DNA of 58,373 nt from an uncultured Blautia sp. (lineage in GTDB: Bacteria; Bacillota; Clostridia; Lachnospirales; Lachnospiraceae): the NCBI GenBank assembly GCA_900541985.1, contig UQLX01000015.1, forward strand, positions 1 to 58,373, written 5' to 3'. Made by a program: the position numbers and the translations under genes. Shown here one piece after another: positions 16,835 through 25,346 of the stretch. The notes beneath the pieces are model-generated. The model was given only the letters and a program-made list of their open reading frames with translations, was not told where the DNA came from and searched no databases. How positions within the stretch are numbered: the stretch's first letter is position 1; each line of letters starts with the position of its first letter.

Positions 16835-19063
16835 ATGAGTATTTATGAATCACTGAACAATATGCAGCAGAAGGCTGTTTATCATACCGAAGGCCCTCTC
16901 CTGATCCTGGCAGGAGCCGGATCCGGAAAGACCAGAGTGCTGACCCACAGGATCGCATACCTTATTGCAGAAAAGGGTGTGAATCCATGGAATATCCTTG
17001 CCATTACCTTTACCAACAAGGCTGCTCAGGAAATGCGGGAACGTGTGGATAAGATCGTGGGAATGGACGGTGGAAGTGTATGGGTTTCCACATTTCATTC
17101 CACCTGCGTAAGGATCCTGCGCAGACATGCGGACAGGATCGGATATGATAATAATTTTACCATTTATGATACAGATGACCAGAAGACACTGATGAAGGAT
17201 GTGTGCAGACGGCTGAATGTAGATACGAAAAAATACAAAGAGCGTTTCCTTCTGGCACAGATCTCTCACGCCAAGGATGAGCTGATCACTCCGGATGAAA
17301 TGCTTTTGAATGCAGTGGACTTTAATGAAAAAAAGGCTGCGGAGATCTATCGGGAATACCAGAATTCTCTGAGAAGGAACAATGCCCTTGATTTTGATGA
17401 TCTGATCGTAAAAACAGTGGAATTGTTCCAGCACTGCGATCAGGTACTGGAGCAGTACCAGGAACGTTTCCGTTATATTATGGTGGATGAGTATCAGGAT
17501 ACCAATACGGCGCAGTTTAAATTTGTCAGCCTTCTGGCTTCCCGTTATGGCAATCTTTGCGTGGTAGGTGATGACGATCAGTCTATTTATAAATTCCGTG
17601 GAGCCAATATCGGAAATATCCTTGGATTTGAACGGGTATTTCCGGATGCCAAAGTCATTCGTCTGGAGCAGAATTACCGTTCCACTCAGAATATCCTCAA
17701 TGCAGCCAATGATGTGATCGCCAATAATACAGAGCGTAAACCAAAGACTCTGTGGACAGAGAATCCGGAAGGAGAGAAGATTCATCTCCGTCAGTTTATG
17801 AATGGATTTGAGGAAGCGGAGTATGTTGTAGGAGATATCTCCAAAAAATACAGAGAAGGTACCTGTCGTTACCGTGACTGTGCGATCCTCTACCGGACCA
17901 ATGCCCAGTCCCGTCTTTTTGAAGAAAAATGCCTTCTGGCAAATATTCCCTATAAGATTGTAGGCGGTGTCAATTTTTATGCCCGTAAGGAGATCAAGGA
18001 TCTGCTGTCCTATATGAAAACCGTAGATAATGCAGCAGATGATCTGGCTGTGCGCCGTATCCTGAACGTGCCGAAAAGAGGGATAGGAGCAACCACCATC
18101 GGAAGAGTCCAGGAATATGCGGATCATATGCAGGTCAGTTTTTACGATGCGCTCCGTGTGGCAGAGGAAATCCCCTCCATCGGACGTGCCCAGTCCAAGA
18201 TCGATGGTTTTGTGACTTTTATCCAGTCATTGAAAAGCAAGGCGGCTGCCTATACGGTGCAGGAGCTTCTGGAGGAGATCATTGATCTTACCGGATATGC
18301 AGATGAGCTGAGAGAAGAGGATACAGAGGAATCCAGAGCAAGGCTGGAAAATATCGATGAGCTGATCTCCAAGACGGTTTCCTATCAGGAGGCGATGGCG
18401 GCGGAAGGAAGAGAAGCTTCTTTATCCGGATTTCTGGAAGAGATCGCACTGATCGCGGATATCGATTCTGTGGATCCGGATCAGGACTATGTACTTCTGA
18501 TGACCCTGCACAGTGCAAAAGGTCTGGAATTTCCTTATGTATATCTGGCAGGAATGGAAGACGGTGTATTTCCAGGCAGTATGTGTATCTTTTCGGCAGA
18601 TCTTTCTGATATGGAGGAAGAGCGGCGCCTTTGTTATGTGGGGATCACAAGAGCTATGAAAGACCTTACTCTTACCTGTGCACAGCAGAGGATGATAAGA
18701 GGGGAGACACAGTATAACCGTGTGTCTCGGTTTGTCAGAGAGATTCCAAGGGAACTGGTGGAGCTTGGGCATACCATTCAGGAGAAAAAACCGAAAATAC
18801 AGGAAGCCACTTCTGCAAAGAGCAGCTATATGCAGATGAAAATGGCATTTCAGTCAAAGGCATTCCAGCCGCAGAGCTTTACGGTGAAAAAAGCAGATTC
18901 TCTGGATTATGGGGTAGGAGATACTGTCCGTCATGTGAAGTTTGGCGTAGGAATCGTGAAGGATATCGTAGAAGGCGGAAGAGATTATGAGGTTACGGTG
19001 GACTTTGACAGGGCGGGTGTAAAGAAAATGTTTGCCGGTTTTGCAAAGCTTAAGAAAATCTAA
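16835..19063 (+). CDS. pcrA: ATP-dependent DNA helicase PcrA (UvrD/Rep family)
   Basis: A 742-aa superfamily 1A helicase. In order: Q motif NNMQQKAV, Walker A GAGSGKT (motif I), FTNKAAQEM (Ia), VDEYQDTN (II, Walker B), GDDDQSIYKFRGA (III), the LEQNYRST region (IV), LMTLHSAKGLEFPYVYLAG (V, 19 residues) and YVGITRA (VI). The C-terminal Tudor-like domain is at about 680-742 (YGVGDTVRHVKFGVGIV). The frame is open further upstream, but AGGAGA 5 nt before the ATG at 16835 and the conserved MSIYESLN start decide it. It acts in repair and replication-conflict resolution. Confidence 0.95.
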   Translation: MSIYESLNNMQQKAVYHTEGPLLILAGAGSGKTRVLTHRIAYLIAEKGVNPWNILAITFTNKAAQEMRERVDKIVGMDGGSVWVSTFHSTCVRILRRHADRIGYDNNFTIYDTDDQKTLMKDVCRRLNVDTKKYKERFLLAQISHAKDELITPDEMLLNAVDFNEKKAAEIYREYQNSLRRNNALDFDDLIVKTVELFQHCDQVLEQYQERFRYIMVDEYQDTNTAQFKFVSLLASRYGNLCVVGDDDQSIYKFRGANIGNILGFERVFPDAKVIRLEQNYRSTQNILNAANDVIANNTERKPKTLWTENPEGEKIHLRQFMNGFEEAEYVVGDISKKYREGTCRYRDCAILYRTNAQSRLFEEKCLLANIPYKIVGGVNFYARKEIKDLLSYMKTVDNAADDLAVRRILNVPKRGIGATTIGRVQEYADHMQVSFYDALRVAEEIPSIGRAQSKIDGFVTFIQSLKSKAAAYTVQELLEEIIDLTGYADELREEDTEESRARLENIDELISKTVSYQEAMAAEGREASLSGFLEEIALIADIDSVDPDQDYVLLMTLHSAKGLEFPYVYLAGMEDGVFPGSMCIFSADLSDMEEERRLCYVGITRAMKDLTLTCAQQRMIRGETQYNRVSRFVREIPRELVELGHTIQEKKPKIQEATSAKSSYMQMKMAFQSKAFQPQSFTVKKADSLDYGVGDTVRHVKFGVGIVKDIVEGGRDYEVTVDFDRAGVKKMFAGFAKLKKI

Positions 19064-19206
19064 AATTTTACATATCTTATGGTAAAATCTTACGGTTGGT
19101 GTTATACTATAACCTATAGATCAATGTGGGCAGGAATCGTTTTTGCGGGGACTGCCTGTGTGGCGGCAGTGAGTATGCCGACAAGAAAAGAGAGGATGGT
19201 GCGTAT

Positions 19207-19434
19207 ATGAATATGAATACTAAAATCGAAGAGTTACTGGCAGTTTTAAAGAAAAAAGAAGATGACAAACAGAAAAATACAGTCCTCTGGGTGTTGGCTA
19301 TTATTGGCGCCGTTGCTGCAGTAGCAGGAATTGCTTTTGCTGTTTATCGTTTCTTTACGCCGGATTATCTGGAAGATTTTGAAGAAGATTTTGATGATGA
19401 TTTCGACGATTACTTCGAGGACGAGGAAGAATAA
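19207..19434 (+). CDS. Small single-pass membrane protein with acidic tail
   Basis: A 75-aa protein I do not recognise as a characterised family. Residues 1-25 are charged (ELLAVLKKKEDDKQK), residues about 28-50 are one membrane segment (VLWVLAIIGAVAAVAGIAFA), and the final 20 residues are almost all Asp/Glu with Phe/Tyr. GAGGATGG at about 19192-19199 precedes the ATG; an upstream in-frame ATG at 19126 has no RBS. TATACT at 19103-19108 may be the -10. It has its own terminator. Similar small acidic-tail proteins occur in Lachnospiraceae, but the function is unknown. Confidence 0.7.
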   Translation: MNMNTKIEELLAVLKKKEDDKQKNTVLWVLAIIGAVAAVAGIAFAVYRFFTPDYLEDFEEDFDDDFDDYFEDEEE

Positions 19435-19440
19435 AAACCG

Positions 19441-19470
19441 ACAGCTCCGGTTGATACCGGGGCTGTTTTC
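19441..19470 (+). terminator. Terminator after the acidic-tail protein gene
   Basis: An 11-bp stem ACAGCTCCGGT / ACCGGGGCTGT with one T-G pair and a TGAT loop, followed by TTTCTT. Confidence 0.8.
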
Positions 19471-19537
19471 TTGCAGGACCAGTGTGACAGAGTTCTGACT
19501 ATTTTGATAAAAAGGAGTTTTTGAGGACAGAAATTAT

Positions 19538-20926
19538 ATGAAAAAAGGCGAAATATACGAAGGCATTATAGAAAAAGTGGATTTTCCCAATAAGGGTTAT
19601 GTGCTTCTGGAGGATCAGAAGATCCTGGTGAAAAACGGGATTCCCGGACAGAGGGTGCGGTTTGTGATCCAGAAGAAACGGAAAAACAAAGCACAGGGGC
19701 GTATACTGGAGGTCCTGGAGAAGTCCCCTCTGGAAAAAAGAGAGCCGGTGTGCTCTTCTTTTCCTCAGTGCGGAGGCTGTATGTATCAGACCATGTCCTA
19801 TGAAGAGCAGCTTCAGATGAAGGACCGGCAGATCCGTGAGCTTTTGGAAGAGGTTCTGGTAAGGGAAGGACAGGTGGATAAAGAGGGCAGCGCTGATTTT
19901 ATATGGGAAGGGATCTATGGAAGTCCGGAGGAGTTCTGTTACCGGAATAAGATGGAGTTCTCTTTTGGGGATGAATATAAGGATGGACCGCTTTCCCTTG
20001 GACTTCACAAAAAAGGCAGTACATATGATGTACTGAATACAGATGACTGTAAGCTTGTCCATAAAGATATGACAGATATCCTGACCTGTGTCCGTGATTA
20101 TTTCCGGGAAAGAGGGGTATCCTATTATAAAAAGCTTCAGCATACAGGTTATCTCCGTCACCTTCTGATAAGACGCGGAGTGACTACCGGTGAGATCCTG
20201 GTGCATCTGGTAACGACCAGTCAGGAGGAGCATGATCTGGAGCCTCTGAAAGAACTGCTTCTTGCGCTGCAACTGGAAGGAAAGATCGTTGGGATCATGC
20301 ATATCATCAATGATTCTCTTTCCGATGTGGTGAAAAGTGATGAGACCAGGATCCTGTATGGAAAGGACTGGTTTTATGAAACTTTGCTGGGGCTGAAATT
20401 CCGTATCAGTACATTTTCCTTTTTTCAGCCGAATTCTCTGGCGGCAGAGGTTCTGTATTCCGTGGTTCGCTCATATGTTGAAGATGCAAGAGGAATGGAA
20501 GTCTTTGACCTTTACAGCGGAACAGGAACCATTGCGCAGCTTCTTGCTCCGGTAGCGCGGGAAGTGATCGGAGTAGAGATCGTAGAGGAAGCCGTGGAAG
20601 CTGCCCGGAAAAATGCGGAGCTTAACGGACTTTCCAACTGCCGGTTCATAGCAGGAGATGTGCTGAAGGTGCTGGATGATCTTACGGAAAAACCAGATAT
20701 GATCATTCTGGATCCGCCCCGTGAGGGAGTGCATCCCAAGGCCCTTCCGAAGATCCTTTCCTATGGGGTAAAGCGTATCGTATATGTGTCCTGTAAGGCA
20801 ACCAGTCTTGCAGAAGATATGGAAACATTCCTCCGCGCAGGCTATCGTCTGGAAAAAGCCTGCTGTGTGGATCAGTTCTGCCAGACAGTCTGGACGGAGG
20901 CTGTGGCAGTTTTCGTCAGGGAGTGA
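19538..20926 (+). CDS. RlmD/RlmCD-type 23S rRNA (uracil-C5)-methyltransferase
   Basis: A 462-aa member of the TrmA/RumA family, methylating C5 of uracil in 23S rRNA (position 1939 and/or 747). Residues 1-65 are a TRAM RNA-binding domain. Iron-sulfur cysteines are in CSSFPQCGGC (about 68-77) and in DDCKLVH. The SAM site is DLYSGTGTIAQLL, the nucleotide-handling motif is ILDPPREG, and the nucleophile Cys is in VSCKATSLAED. The C-terminal part (FCQTVWTEAV) differs from the common HVETV form but keeps the Glu that serves as base. Its stop lies 6 bp before ytvI. Confidence 0.92.
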   Translation: MKKGEIYEGIIEKVDFPNKGYVLLEDQKILVKNGIPGQRVRFVIQKKRKNKAQGRILEVLEKSPLEKREPVCSSFPQCGGCMYQTMSYEEQLQMKDRQIRELLEEVLVREGQVDKEGSADFIWEGIYGSPEEFCYRNKMEFSFGDEYKDGPLSLGLHKKGSTYDVLNTDDCKLVHKDMTDILTCVRDYFRERGVSYYKKLQHTGYLRHLLIRRGVTTGEILVHLVTTSQEEHDLEPLKELLLALQLEGKIVGIMHIINDSLSDVVKSDETRILYGKDWFYETLLGLKFRISTFSFFQPNSLAAEVLYSVVRSYVEDARGMEVFDLYSGTGTIAQLLAPVAREVIGVEIVEEAVEAARKNAELNGLSNCRFIAGDVLKVLDDLTEKPDMIILDPPREGVHPKALPKILSYGVKRIVYVSCKATSLAEDMETFLRAGYRLEKACCVDQFCQTVWTEAVAVFVRE

Positions 20927-20932
20927 GACAGC

Positions 20933-22006
20933 ATGGAGAACAGAGTAGAGCGAAAGAAAAAATTTATCATTAATGTTGTATTTTATGCGCTGATAGCCAT
21001 ATTGATCTGGGTAGCATGTAAATATCTGGTGTCCCCTATGATGCCGTTTATCATTGCTTTTGTGGTGGCGGCAGTGATCCAGATACCTGTGAGAAAAATA
21101 AAAGCAGAGCCCAAGCGTAAAAAGCTGCTGTCCATTATTTTCTGTATTATATTTTACGGACTGCTTTTTATGCTGGCCGCATGGCTGGGACTGAGATTTT
21201 TAGATGGCGTAGGAGGACTGGTGCGTAAAGTACCTCATTTTTACAACACGACAGTAGTACCTGTATTTGAGGCAATCTCCGATTATCTGGAAGAGTCTAT
21301 GGCCTCTGTCCATCCATCTGTAGCAAAGACTATTGAGAATTCTTTCGAGGAAATGACGAACAATCTGGGCATGTATGTTTCCAGTTTTTCCATGAAAGTT
21401 GTACAGATCCTTTCCGGCGGGATCAGTGGGATTCCAAGTTTTGTGATCAAGCTTGTGATCACAGTTGTAGCAACCTTTTTCTTTGTGGGAGATTATGATG
21501 GGATCCCATCCTTTTTCAAAAAGCTTCTGACACCAAAACAGCTGGAATTTGTAGAAAAAGGGCAGTCTTATGTAAAAAATGTACTGTTTATCTACATCAG
21601 ATCCTATAGTTTCCTGTTCCTTCTGACTTTTGCAGAATTGTGTGCAGGTATGTTTCTGCTGGGAATGCCCTATCCTGCTCTTCTGGCTCTGGGAATTGCA
21701 GTTTTTGATATTCTTCCGGTTCTGGGAACCGGAGGTGTGCTTCTTCCATGGGCAGCCATTCTCTTTATTATAGAGGAACATGGACTTGCCATCGGCATCC
21801 TTGTGCTTTACCTGGTGATCCTGGTAGTAAGAAACATGGTGGAACCAAGGATCGTGGGACGGCAGATCGGACTTCATCCACTGGCAACACTGGCAGCTCT
21901 GTTCCTTGGTCTGAAGCTGTTTGGACTGGTAGGACTGGTTGCATTCCCGGTTGCCCTTACGGTTCTGGTAAACTTCAGCCGGGAGGAACTGATGGAAAAA
22001 TTATAG
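20933..22006 (+). CDS. YtvI-like sporulation permease (AI-2E/PerM family)
   Basis: A 357-aa polytopic membrane protein of the AI-2E exporter/PerM superfamily. It has two N-terminal membrane segments, a soluble helical stretch at about 95-160, and about five C-terminal segments with the family motifs FDILPVLGTGGVLLPWA and VEPRIVGRQIGLHPL. The arrangement best fits YtvI, linked to sporulation in Bacilli and Clostridia. The start is 6 bp after rlmD, so they form an operon. The TAG stop falls exactly where the inverted-repeat element at 22006 starts. Confidence 0.85.
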   Translation: MENRVERKKKFIINVVFYALIAILIWVACKYLVSPMMPFIIAFVVAAVIQIPVRKIKAEPKRKKLLSIIFCIIFYGLLFMLAAWLGLRFLDGVGGLVRKVPHFYNTTVVPVFEAISDYLEESMASVHPSVAKTIENSFEEMTNNLGMYVSSFSMKVVQILSGGISGIPSFVIKLVITVVATFFFVGDYDGIPSFFKKLLTPKQLEFVEKGQSYVKNVLFIYIRSYSFLFLLTFAELCAGMFLLGMPYPALLALGIAVFDILPVLGTGGVLLPWAAILFIIEEHGLAIGILVLYLVILVVRNMVEPRIVGRQIGLHPLATLAALFLGLKLFGLVGLVAFPVALTVLVNFSREELMEKL

Positions 22007-22448
22007 AATTTCTGTTTACGGGCGGAATATGATTTTTTGTCTGTAAAGGACATGCAGGAGTGGATTCTTCTGTTGCAAAAGCTAGTTCAAGACTTGGAAA
22101 ATTCTAAGTTTCTGCTTTTTTGCAAAAATAATGATCCCCCGAATGCTGAACTCGTCTGTGACTCAGACAACAGCATCCGGGGGATCCATGCAAATGCGCA
22201 GAAAACAAGAATTTTCATCCAAGTCTTTCAATGCTTATGAACCAGAAGAATCTATTCCTGCATTGTTTTTTCCAGACAGCAAATTTATATTCCTGTAGTT
22301 GTTCCGTTCCCGGGCAGGCCAGAAGGCTGGAAAATGCCGAAGGATTGTTGCTTGGCTGTTTTCTGAAATGATCTGCCTTTTTCTCATATGCATCGTCTGT
22401 AGGAAACAAGAAACAAAAATCCGCCCATCCCCTCATAAACAGAAATTT
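22006..22448. mobile_element. Non-coding element with imperfect terminal inverted repeats (MITE-like)
   Basis: This 546-bp gap (22007-22552) has no credible gene before the metal operon promoter. Its ends are inverted copies: AATTTCTGTTTA (22007-22018) then GGGCGGA at the left, and TCCGCCC (22420-22426), 9 extra bases, TAAACAGAAATT (22436-22447) at the right. TTATA borders both sides (22001-22005 and 22449-22453), a possible 5-bp target duplication. Inside is a 16-bp inverted repeat with one mismatch (22133-22148 with 22171-22186). No transposase is readable. A degraded insertion sequence or a structured intergenic repeat are alternatives. Confidence 0.5.
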
Positions 22449-22468
22449 TTATAAATACAGATAATGTA

Positions 22469-22497
22469 TTGACAAGGGAACGGTATAGGAATATAAT
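22469..22497 (+). promoter_or_regulatory. Full-consensus sigma-A promoter of the metal-efflux operon
   Basis: TTGACA (22469-22474), 17-bp spacer, TATAAT (22492-22497): all twelve consensus bases. Such strength suits a promoter held off by a repressor. Confidence 0.92.
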
Positions 22498-22506
22498 ACA
22501 ATCAAA

Positions 22507-22528
22507 CATATGAATAACTGTTCATATG
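22507..22528 (+). promoter_or_regulatory. ArsR/SmtB-type operator
   Basis: A perfect palindrome CATATGAA-N6-TTCATATG lies at the expected transcription start, 10 bp after the -10 box. It matches the ATATGAA..TTCATAT type bound by SmtB/CzrA/CadC repressors. The regulator at 24846 is the likely ligand. Confidence 0.82.
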
Positions 22529-22552
22529 ATAAAACGTAAAGGAGAAGGAACT

Positions 22553-22771
22553 ATGAAAAAAACTTATAAGATTGAAGTGGATTGTGCAAACTGTGCAAAT
22601 AAAATGGAGCAGGCAGCAAAAAATACTGCAGGAGTGAAGGATGCGGCTGTAAACTTTATGATGCTGAAGATGAACGTGGAATTTGAGGATGGACAGGATC
22701 CGAAAGCAGTTATGAAAGAGGTTCTGAAAAACTGCAAAAAAGTAGAAGACGACTGTGAAATTTATTTATAA
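22553..22771 (+). CDS. Stand-alone heavy-metal-associated (HMA) protein
   Basis: A 72-aa HMA-fold protein with the metal-binding CANC (residues 11-14) in the first loop and a second Cys pair region near the C-terminus (NCKKVEDDC). The RBS AAGGAGAAGG lies 5 nt before the ATG at 22553; an in-frame ATG at 22526 is inside the operator and is rejected. It is the first gene of the efflux operon. The following ATPase has no N-terminal HMA domain, so this protein probably acts as its separate metal-binding subunit or chaperone (inference). Confidence 0.88.
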   Translation: MKKTYKIEVDCANCANKMEQAAKNTAGVKDAAVNFMMLKMNVEFEDGQDPKAVMKEVLKNCKKVEDDCEIYL

Positions 22772-22862
22772 GCTTCAGGCAGAAAAATGACCGGGAGATT
22801 ACTGCGGACAGTAATACCGAAAGCATTTGAGCTGCTGAGTGAAAAGTGAAAAGGAGCAGATT

Positions 22863-24731
22863 ATGAACAAAAAACAGAAAAAAATGCTGATCCGTGTGAT
22901 CGTTGCCTCTGTACTGGTTGTAGTTTTGTCAATGCTTCCGCTGGTAGGATACTTACGGGCAGCTTTGTTTCTGGTTCCTTATTTTGTGATCGGATACGAT
23001 ATTCTTCGCAAGGCATGGAAAGGGATCAGGAACAGACAGGTATTTGATGAAAATTTTCTGATGGCAGTTGCTACTGTAGGAGCGATCTGTCTGGGAGATT
23101 TTAAAGAGGGAACAGCAGTTATGCTGTTTTATCAGATCGGAGAACTGTTTCAGAGCTATGCTGTGGGAAAAAGCCGCCGGAATATCAGCGAGCTTATGGA
23201 CATCCGTCCGGATTATGCCAATGTGGAAAGAGATGGAAATCTGGAACAGGTAGATCCGGACGAGGTGGAAGTGGGAAGCGTGATCGTGGTGCAGCCGGGA
23301 GAGAAGGTTCCCATTGACGGTATTATCATAGAGGGAAGCACAACCTTGAATACAAGTGCCCTGACCGGAGAAAGTCTTCCGAGAGAGGCGAAGGAAGGTG
23401 ACGAGATCATCAGTGGATGCATCAATATGTCCGGAGTGCTGAAAATCCGTACCACAAGAGAATTTGGGGAATCTACAGTTTCCAAGATCCTGGATCTGGT
23501 AGAAAATTCAAGCTCCAGAAAATCCAGATCAGAAAACTTTATTTCCAAATTTGCCCGCTATTATACGCCGATCGTCTGCTACAGTGCGCTGGCACTGGCG
23601 CTGCTTCCCCCGGTTATTCGCATGCTGTTTATGGGAATGGAACCTCAGTGGGGAGAATGGATCTACCGTGCGCTTACATTTCTGGTAATCAGCTGTCCCT
23701 GTGCTCTGGTCATCAGTATTCCGCTGAGCTTTTTTGCAGGTATTGGAGGGGCAAGCCATGCGGGAGTTCTGGTAAAGGGTTCCAATTATCTGGAAACTCT
23801 TGCTCAGACAAAATATGTTGTTTTTGACAAAACAGGAACACTGACCAAAGGTGTTTTTGAGGTCTGCGGTGTGCATCATAATACTCTGGAAGACCACAAG
23901 ATTCTGGAATATTCTGCTCTGGCGGAATGTGCGTCTTCGCATCCTATCAGCAGAAGCCTTCAGAAGGCTTACGGGCAGGAAATAGACAGAAGCCGTGTGA
24001 CAGATATACGGGAAATCAGCGGAAACGGTGTAACTGCAATGGTTGACGGAATATCCGTGGCGGTCGGAAACGGAAAGCTTATGGACAGTCTGGGAATCCA
24101 ATATGTGGAATGCAGTCAGGTCGGAACCATTGTCCATGTGGCTCTGGATGGTCAGTATGCAGGACATATCCTGATCGCAGACGTGCTGAAGCCTACTTCT
24201 GCGGAAGCCGTACGTCAGCTGAAAAAAGCTGGTGTAAAGGAAACAGTTATGCTGACCGGTGACATGGAGCGGGTGGCCAGACAGGCTGCTTCTGAAACAG
24301 GTGTTGACCGGGTGTACAGCGAACTTCTTCCTGCAGATAAAGTGGCAAAGGTAGAAGAAATGATCTCCGGAAAAGGCGCAAAAGAAAAACTTGCATTTGT
24401 AGGCGACGGAATTAACGATGCGCCGGTCCTTTCCAGAGCCGATATCGGTATTGCCATGGGAGCGCTTGGATCGGATGCTGCCATTGAAGCGGCAGATGTA
24501 GTTCTGATGGATGATGATCCGCTGAAAGTGGCAAAGGCAGTCCGAATGGCCAGAAAATGTATGAGGATCGTATACGAAAATATTTATTTTGCCATTGGAA
24601 TCAAAATTCTCTGTCTGATCCTGGGGGCAGTTGGTATTGCCAATATGTGGCTTGCGATTTTTGCAGATGTAGGCGTGATGGTGATCGCTGTTCTGAACGC
24701 GATCCGCGCATTGTTTGTGAAGAAACTTTAA
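22863..24731 (+). CDS. P1B-type heavy-metal-translocating ATPase (Zn/Cd/Pb type)
   Basis: A 622-aa P-type ATPase exporting soft divalent metals. The membrane ligand motif SCPCAL has Cys278 and Cys280. The actuator loop is TGES, the phosphorylated Asp322 is in DKTGTLTKG, the P1B His-Pro pair is in SSHPIS, and the hinge is GDGINDAPVLSRADIGIAMG. An Asp in the last membrane segment (FADVGVMV) is typical of the ZntA/CadA group. It lacks the N-terminal HMA domain, supplied by the 72-aa protein upstream. AAGGAG precedes the ATG at 22863. Zn2+/Cd2+ is the best guess for substrate; Co2+ cannot be excluded. Confidence 0.92.
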   Translation: MNKKQKKMLIRVIVASVLVVVLSMLPLVGYLRAALFLVPYFVIGYDILRKAWKGIRNRQVFDENFLMAVATVGAICLGDFKEGTAVMLFYQIGELFQSYAVGKSRRNISELMDIRPDYANVERDGNLEQVDPDEVEVGSVIVVQPGEKVPIDGIIIEGSTTLNTSALTGESLPREAKEGDEIISGCINMSGVLKIRTTREFGESTVSKILDLVENSSSRKSRSENFISKFARYYTPIVCYSALALALLPPVIRMLFMGMEPQWGEWIYRALTFLVISCPCALVISIPLSFFAGIGGASHAGVLVKGSNYLETLAQTKYVVFDKTGTLTKGVFEVCGVHHNTLEDHKILEYSALAECASSHPISRSLQKAYGQEIDRSRVTDIREISGNGVTAMVDGISVAVGNGKLMDSLGIQYVECSQVGTIVHVALDGQYAGHILIADVLKPTSAEAVRQLKKAGVKETVMLTGDMERVARQAASETGVDRVYSELLPADKVAKVEEMISGKGAKEKLAFVGDGINDAPVLSRADIGIAMGALGSDAAIEAADVVLMDDDPLKVAKAVRMARKCMRIVYENIYFAIGIKILCLILGAVGIANMWLAIFADVGVMVIAVLNAIRALFVKKL

Positions 24732-24791
24732 TGCCGCTGCAAAATGAATAAGCAGAACGTTTTTTGCAGTATTTGATATACCATAATATTT

Positions 24792-24821
24792 TTGTACAAA
24801 ACAGCGGATATGTGATATGAT
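24792..24821 (+). promoter_or_regulatory. Probable promoter for the arsR-type gene
   Basis: TTGTAC (24792-24797), 18-bp spacer, TATGAT (24816-24821). There is no copy of the 22507 operator here, so the repressor may be made constitutively from this site as well as from the operon promoter. Confidence 0.5.
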
Positions 24822-24845
24822 GAAACAGAAAGGCGGGATAACTGG

Positions 24846-25208
24846 ATGACAGAAGAAAAAGAAAATCTCTGCTGTGATGCAGTAGAGACTCATGAAGAAC
24901 TTTTGAAGATCGTAGAGGAAAAAATGCCGGATGAAACAGAACTGGATTCCCTTGCAGAGCTGTTTAAGGTTTTTGGAGATCCAACCAGGATCCGTATTCT
25001 GTTTGTACTGTTTGAAACAGAGGTCTGTGTCTGTGACCTGGCAAAGGCGCTGAATATGACACAGTCGGCCGTCTCCCATCAGCTTCGCATTTTGAAGCAG
25101 AACAGACTGGTCAAGAACAGACGGGAAGGCAAGTCCATCTTTTATTCTCTGGCAGACGATCATGTACGTACCATAATCGCCCAGGGGCGGGAACACATTC
25201 TCGAATAA
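24846..25208 (+). CDS. ArsR/SmtB family metal-responsive repressor (CadC/SmtB-like)
   Basis: A 120-aa winged-helix repressor. The DNA-binding helix is in MTQSAVSHQLRILKQ (about 71-85). Two metal sites can be read. The CadC-type alpha-3N site has CVCD (Cys61, Cys63, Asp64) plus an N-terminal Cys pair (Cys9, Cys10). The SmtB/CzrA-type alpha-5 site has Asp104, His106, His117 and Glu120. It should release the operator at 22507 when Zn2+, Cd2+ or Pb2+ rises. It follows the ATPase by 115 bp with its own weak promoter. Confidence 0.92.
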   Translation: MTEEKENLCCDAVETHEELLKIVEEKMPDETELDSLAELFKVFGDPTRIRILFVLFETEVCVCDLAKALNMTQSAVSHQLRILKQNRLVKNRREGKSIFYSLADDHVRTIIAQGREHILE

Positions 25209-25225
25209 CAATATAGATTTTTATT

Positions 25226-25268
25226 CAGGAGCCAGGATCGGAGGATTCGGCTCCTGTTCTGCTTTTTG
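25226..25268 (+). terminator. Terminator after the metal operon
   Basis: Stem CAGGAGCC / GGCTCCTG (25226-25233 with 25249-25256) and a downstream T-rich run ending TTTTTG. Confidence 0.6.
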
Positions 25269-25346
25269 TGGTGAATGAGGAGTGGATTTTGTTAGAAAAG
25301 TATCGTATAATAAAACCATTATTATAAGTGAAAAGAGGGGTAGCAG

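Noticed and set aside
16850..18127. 425-aa minus-strand frame opposite pcrA
   Set aside because: It is the complement of conserved helicase motifs and has no RBS or recognisable domain.
22037..22240. 67-aa plus-strand frame after ytvI
   Set aside because: It crosses the internal hairpin of the element and shows no similarity to a protein family.
22215..22436. 73-aa minus-strand frame in the intergenic element
   Set aside because: No RBS or known domain. It begins within the right inverted repeat and is better explained as part of the non-coding element.
23529..25211. 560-aa minus-strand open frame opposite the ATPase and repressor genes
   Set aside because: It mirrors genes with full motif support on the plus strand, shows no domain, and has low-complexity His/Cys-rich composition typical of antisense frames.
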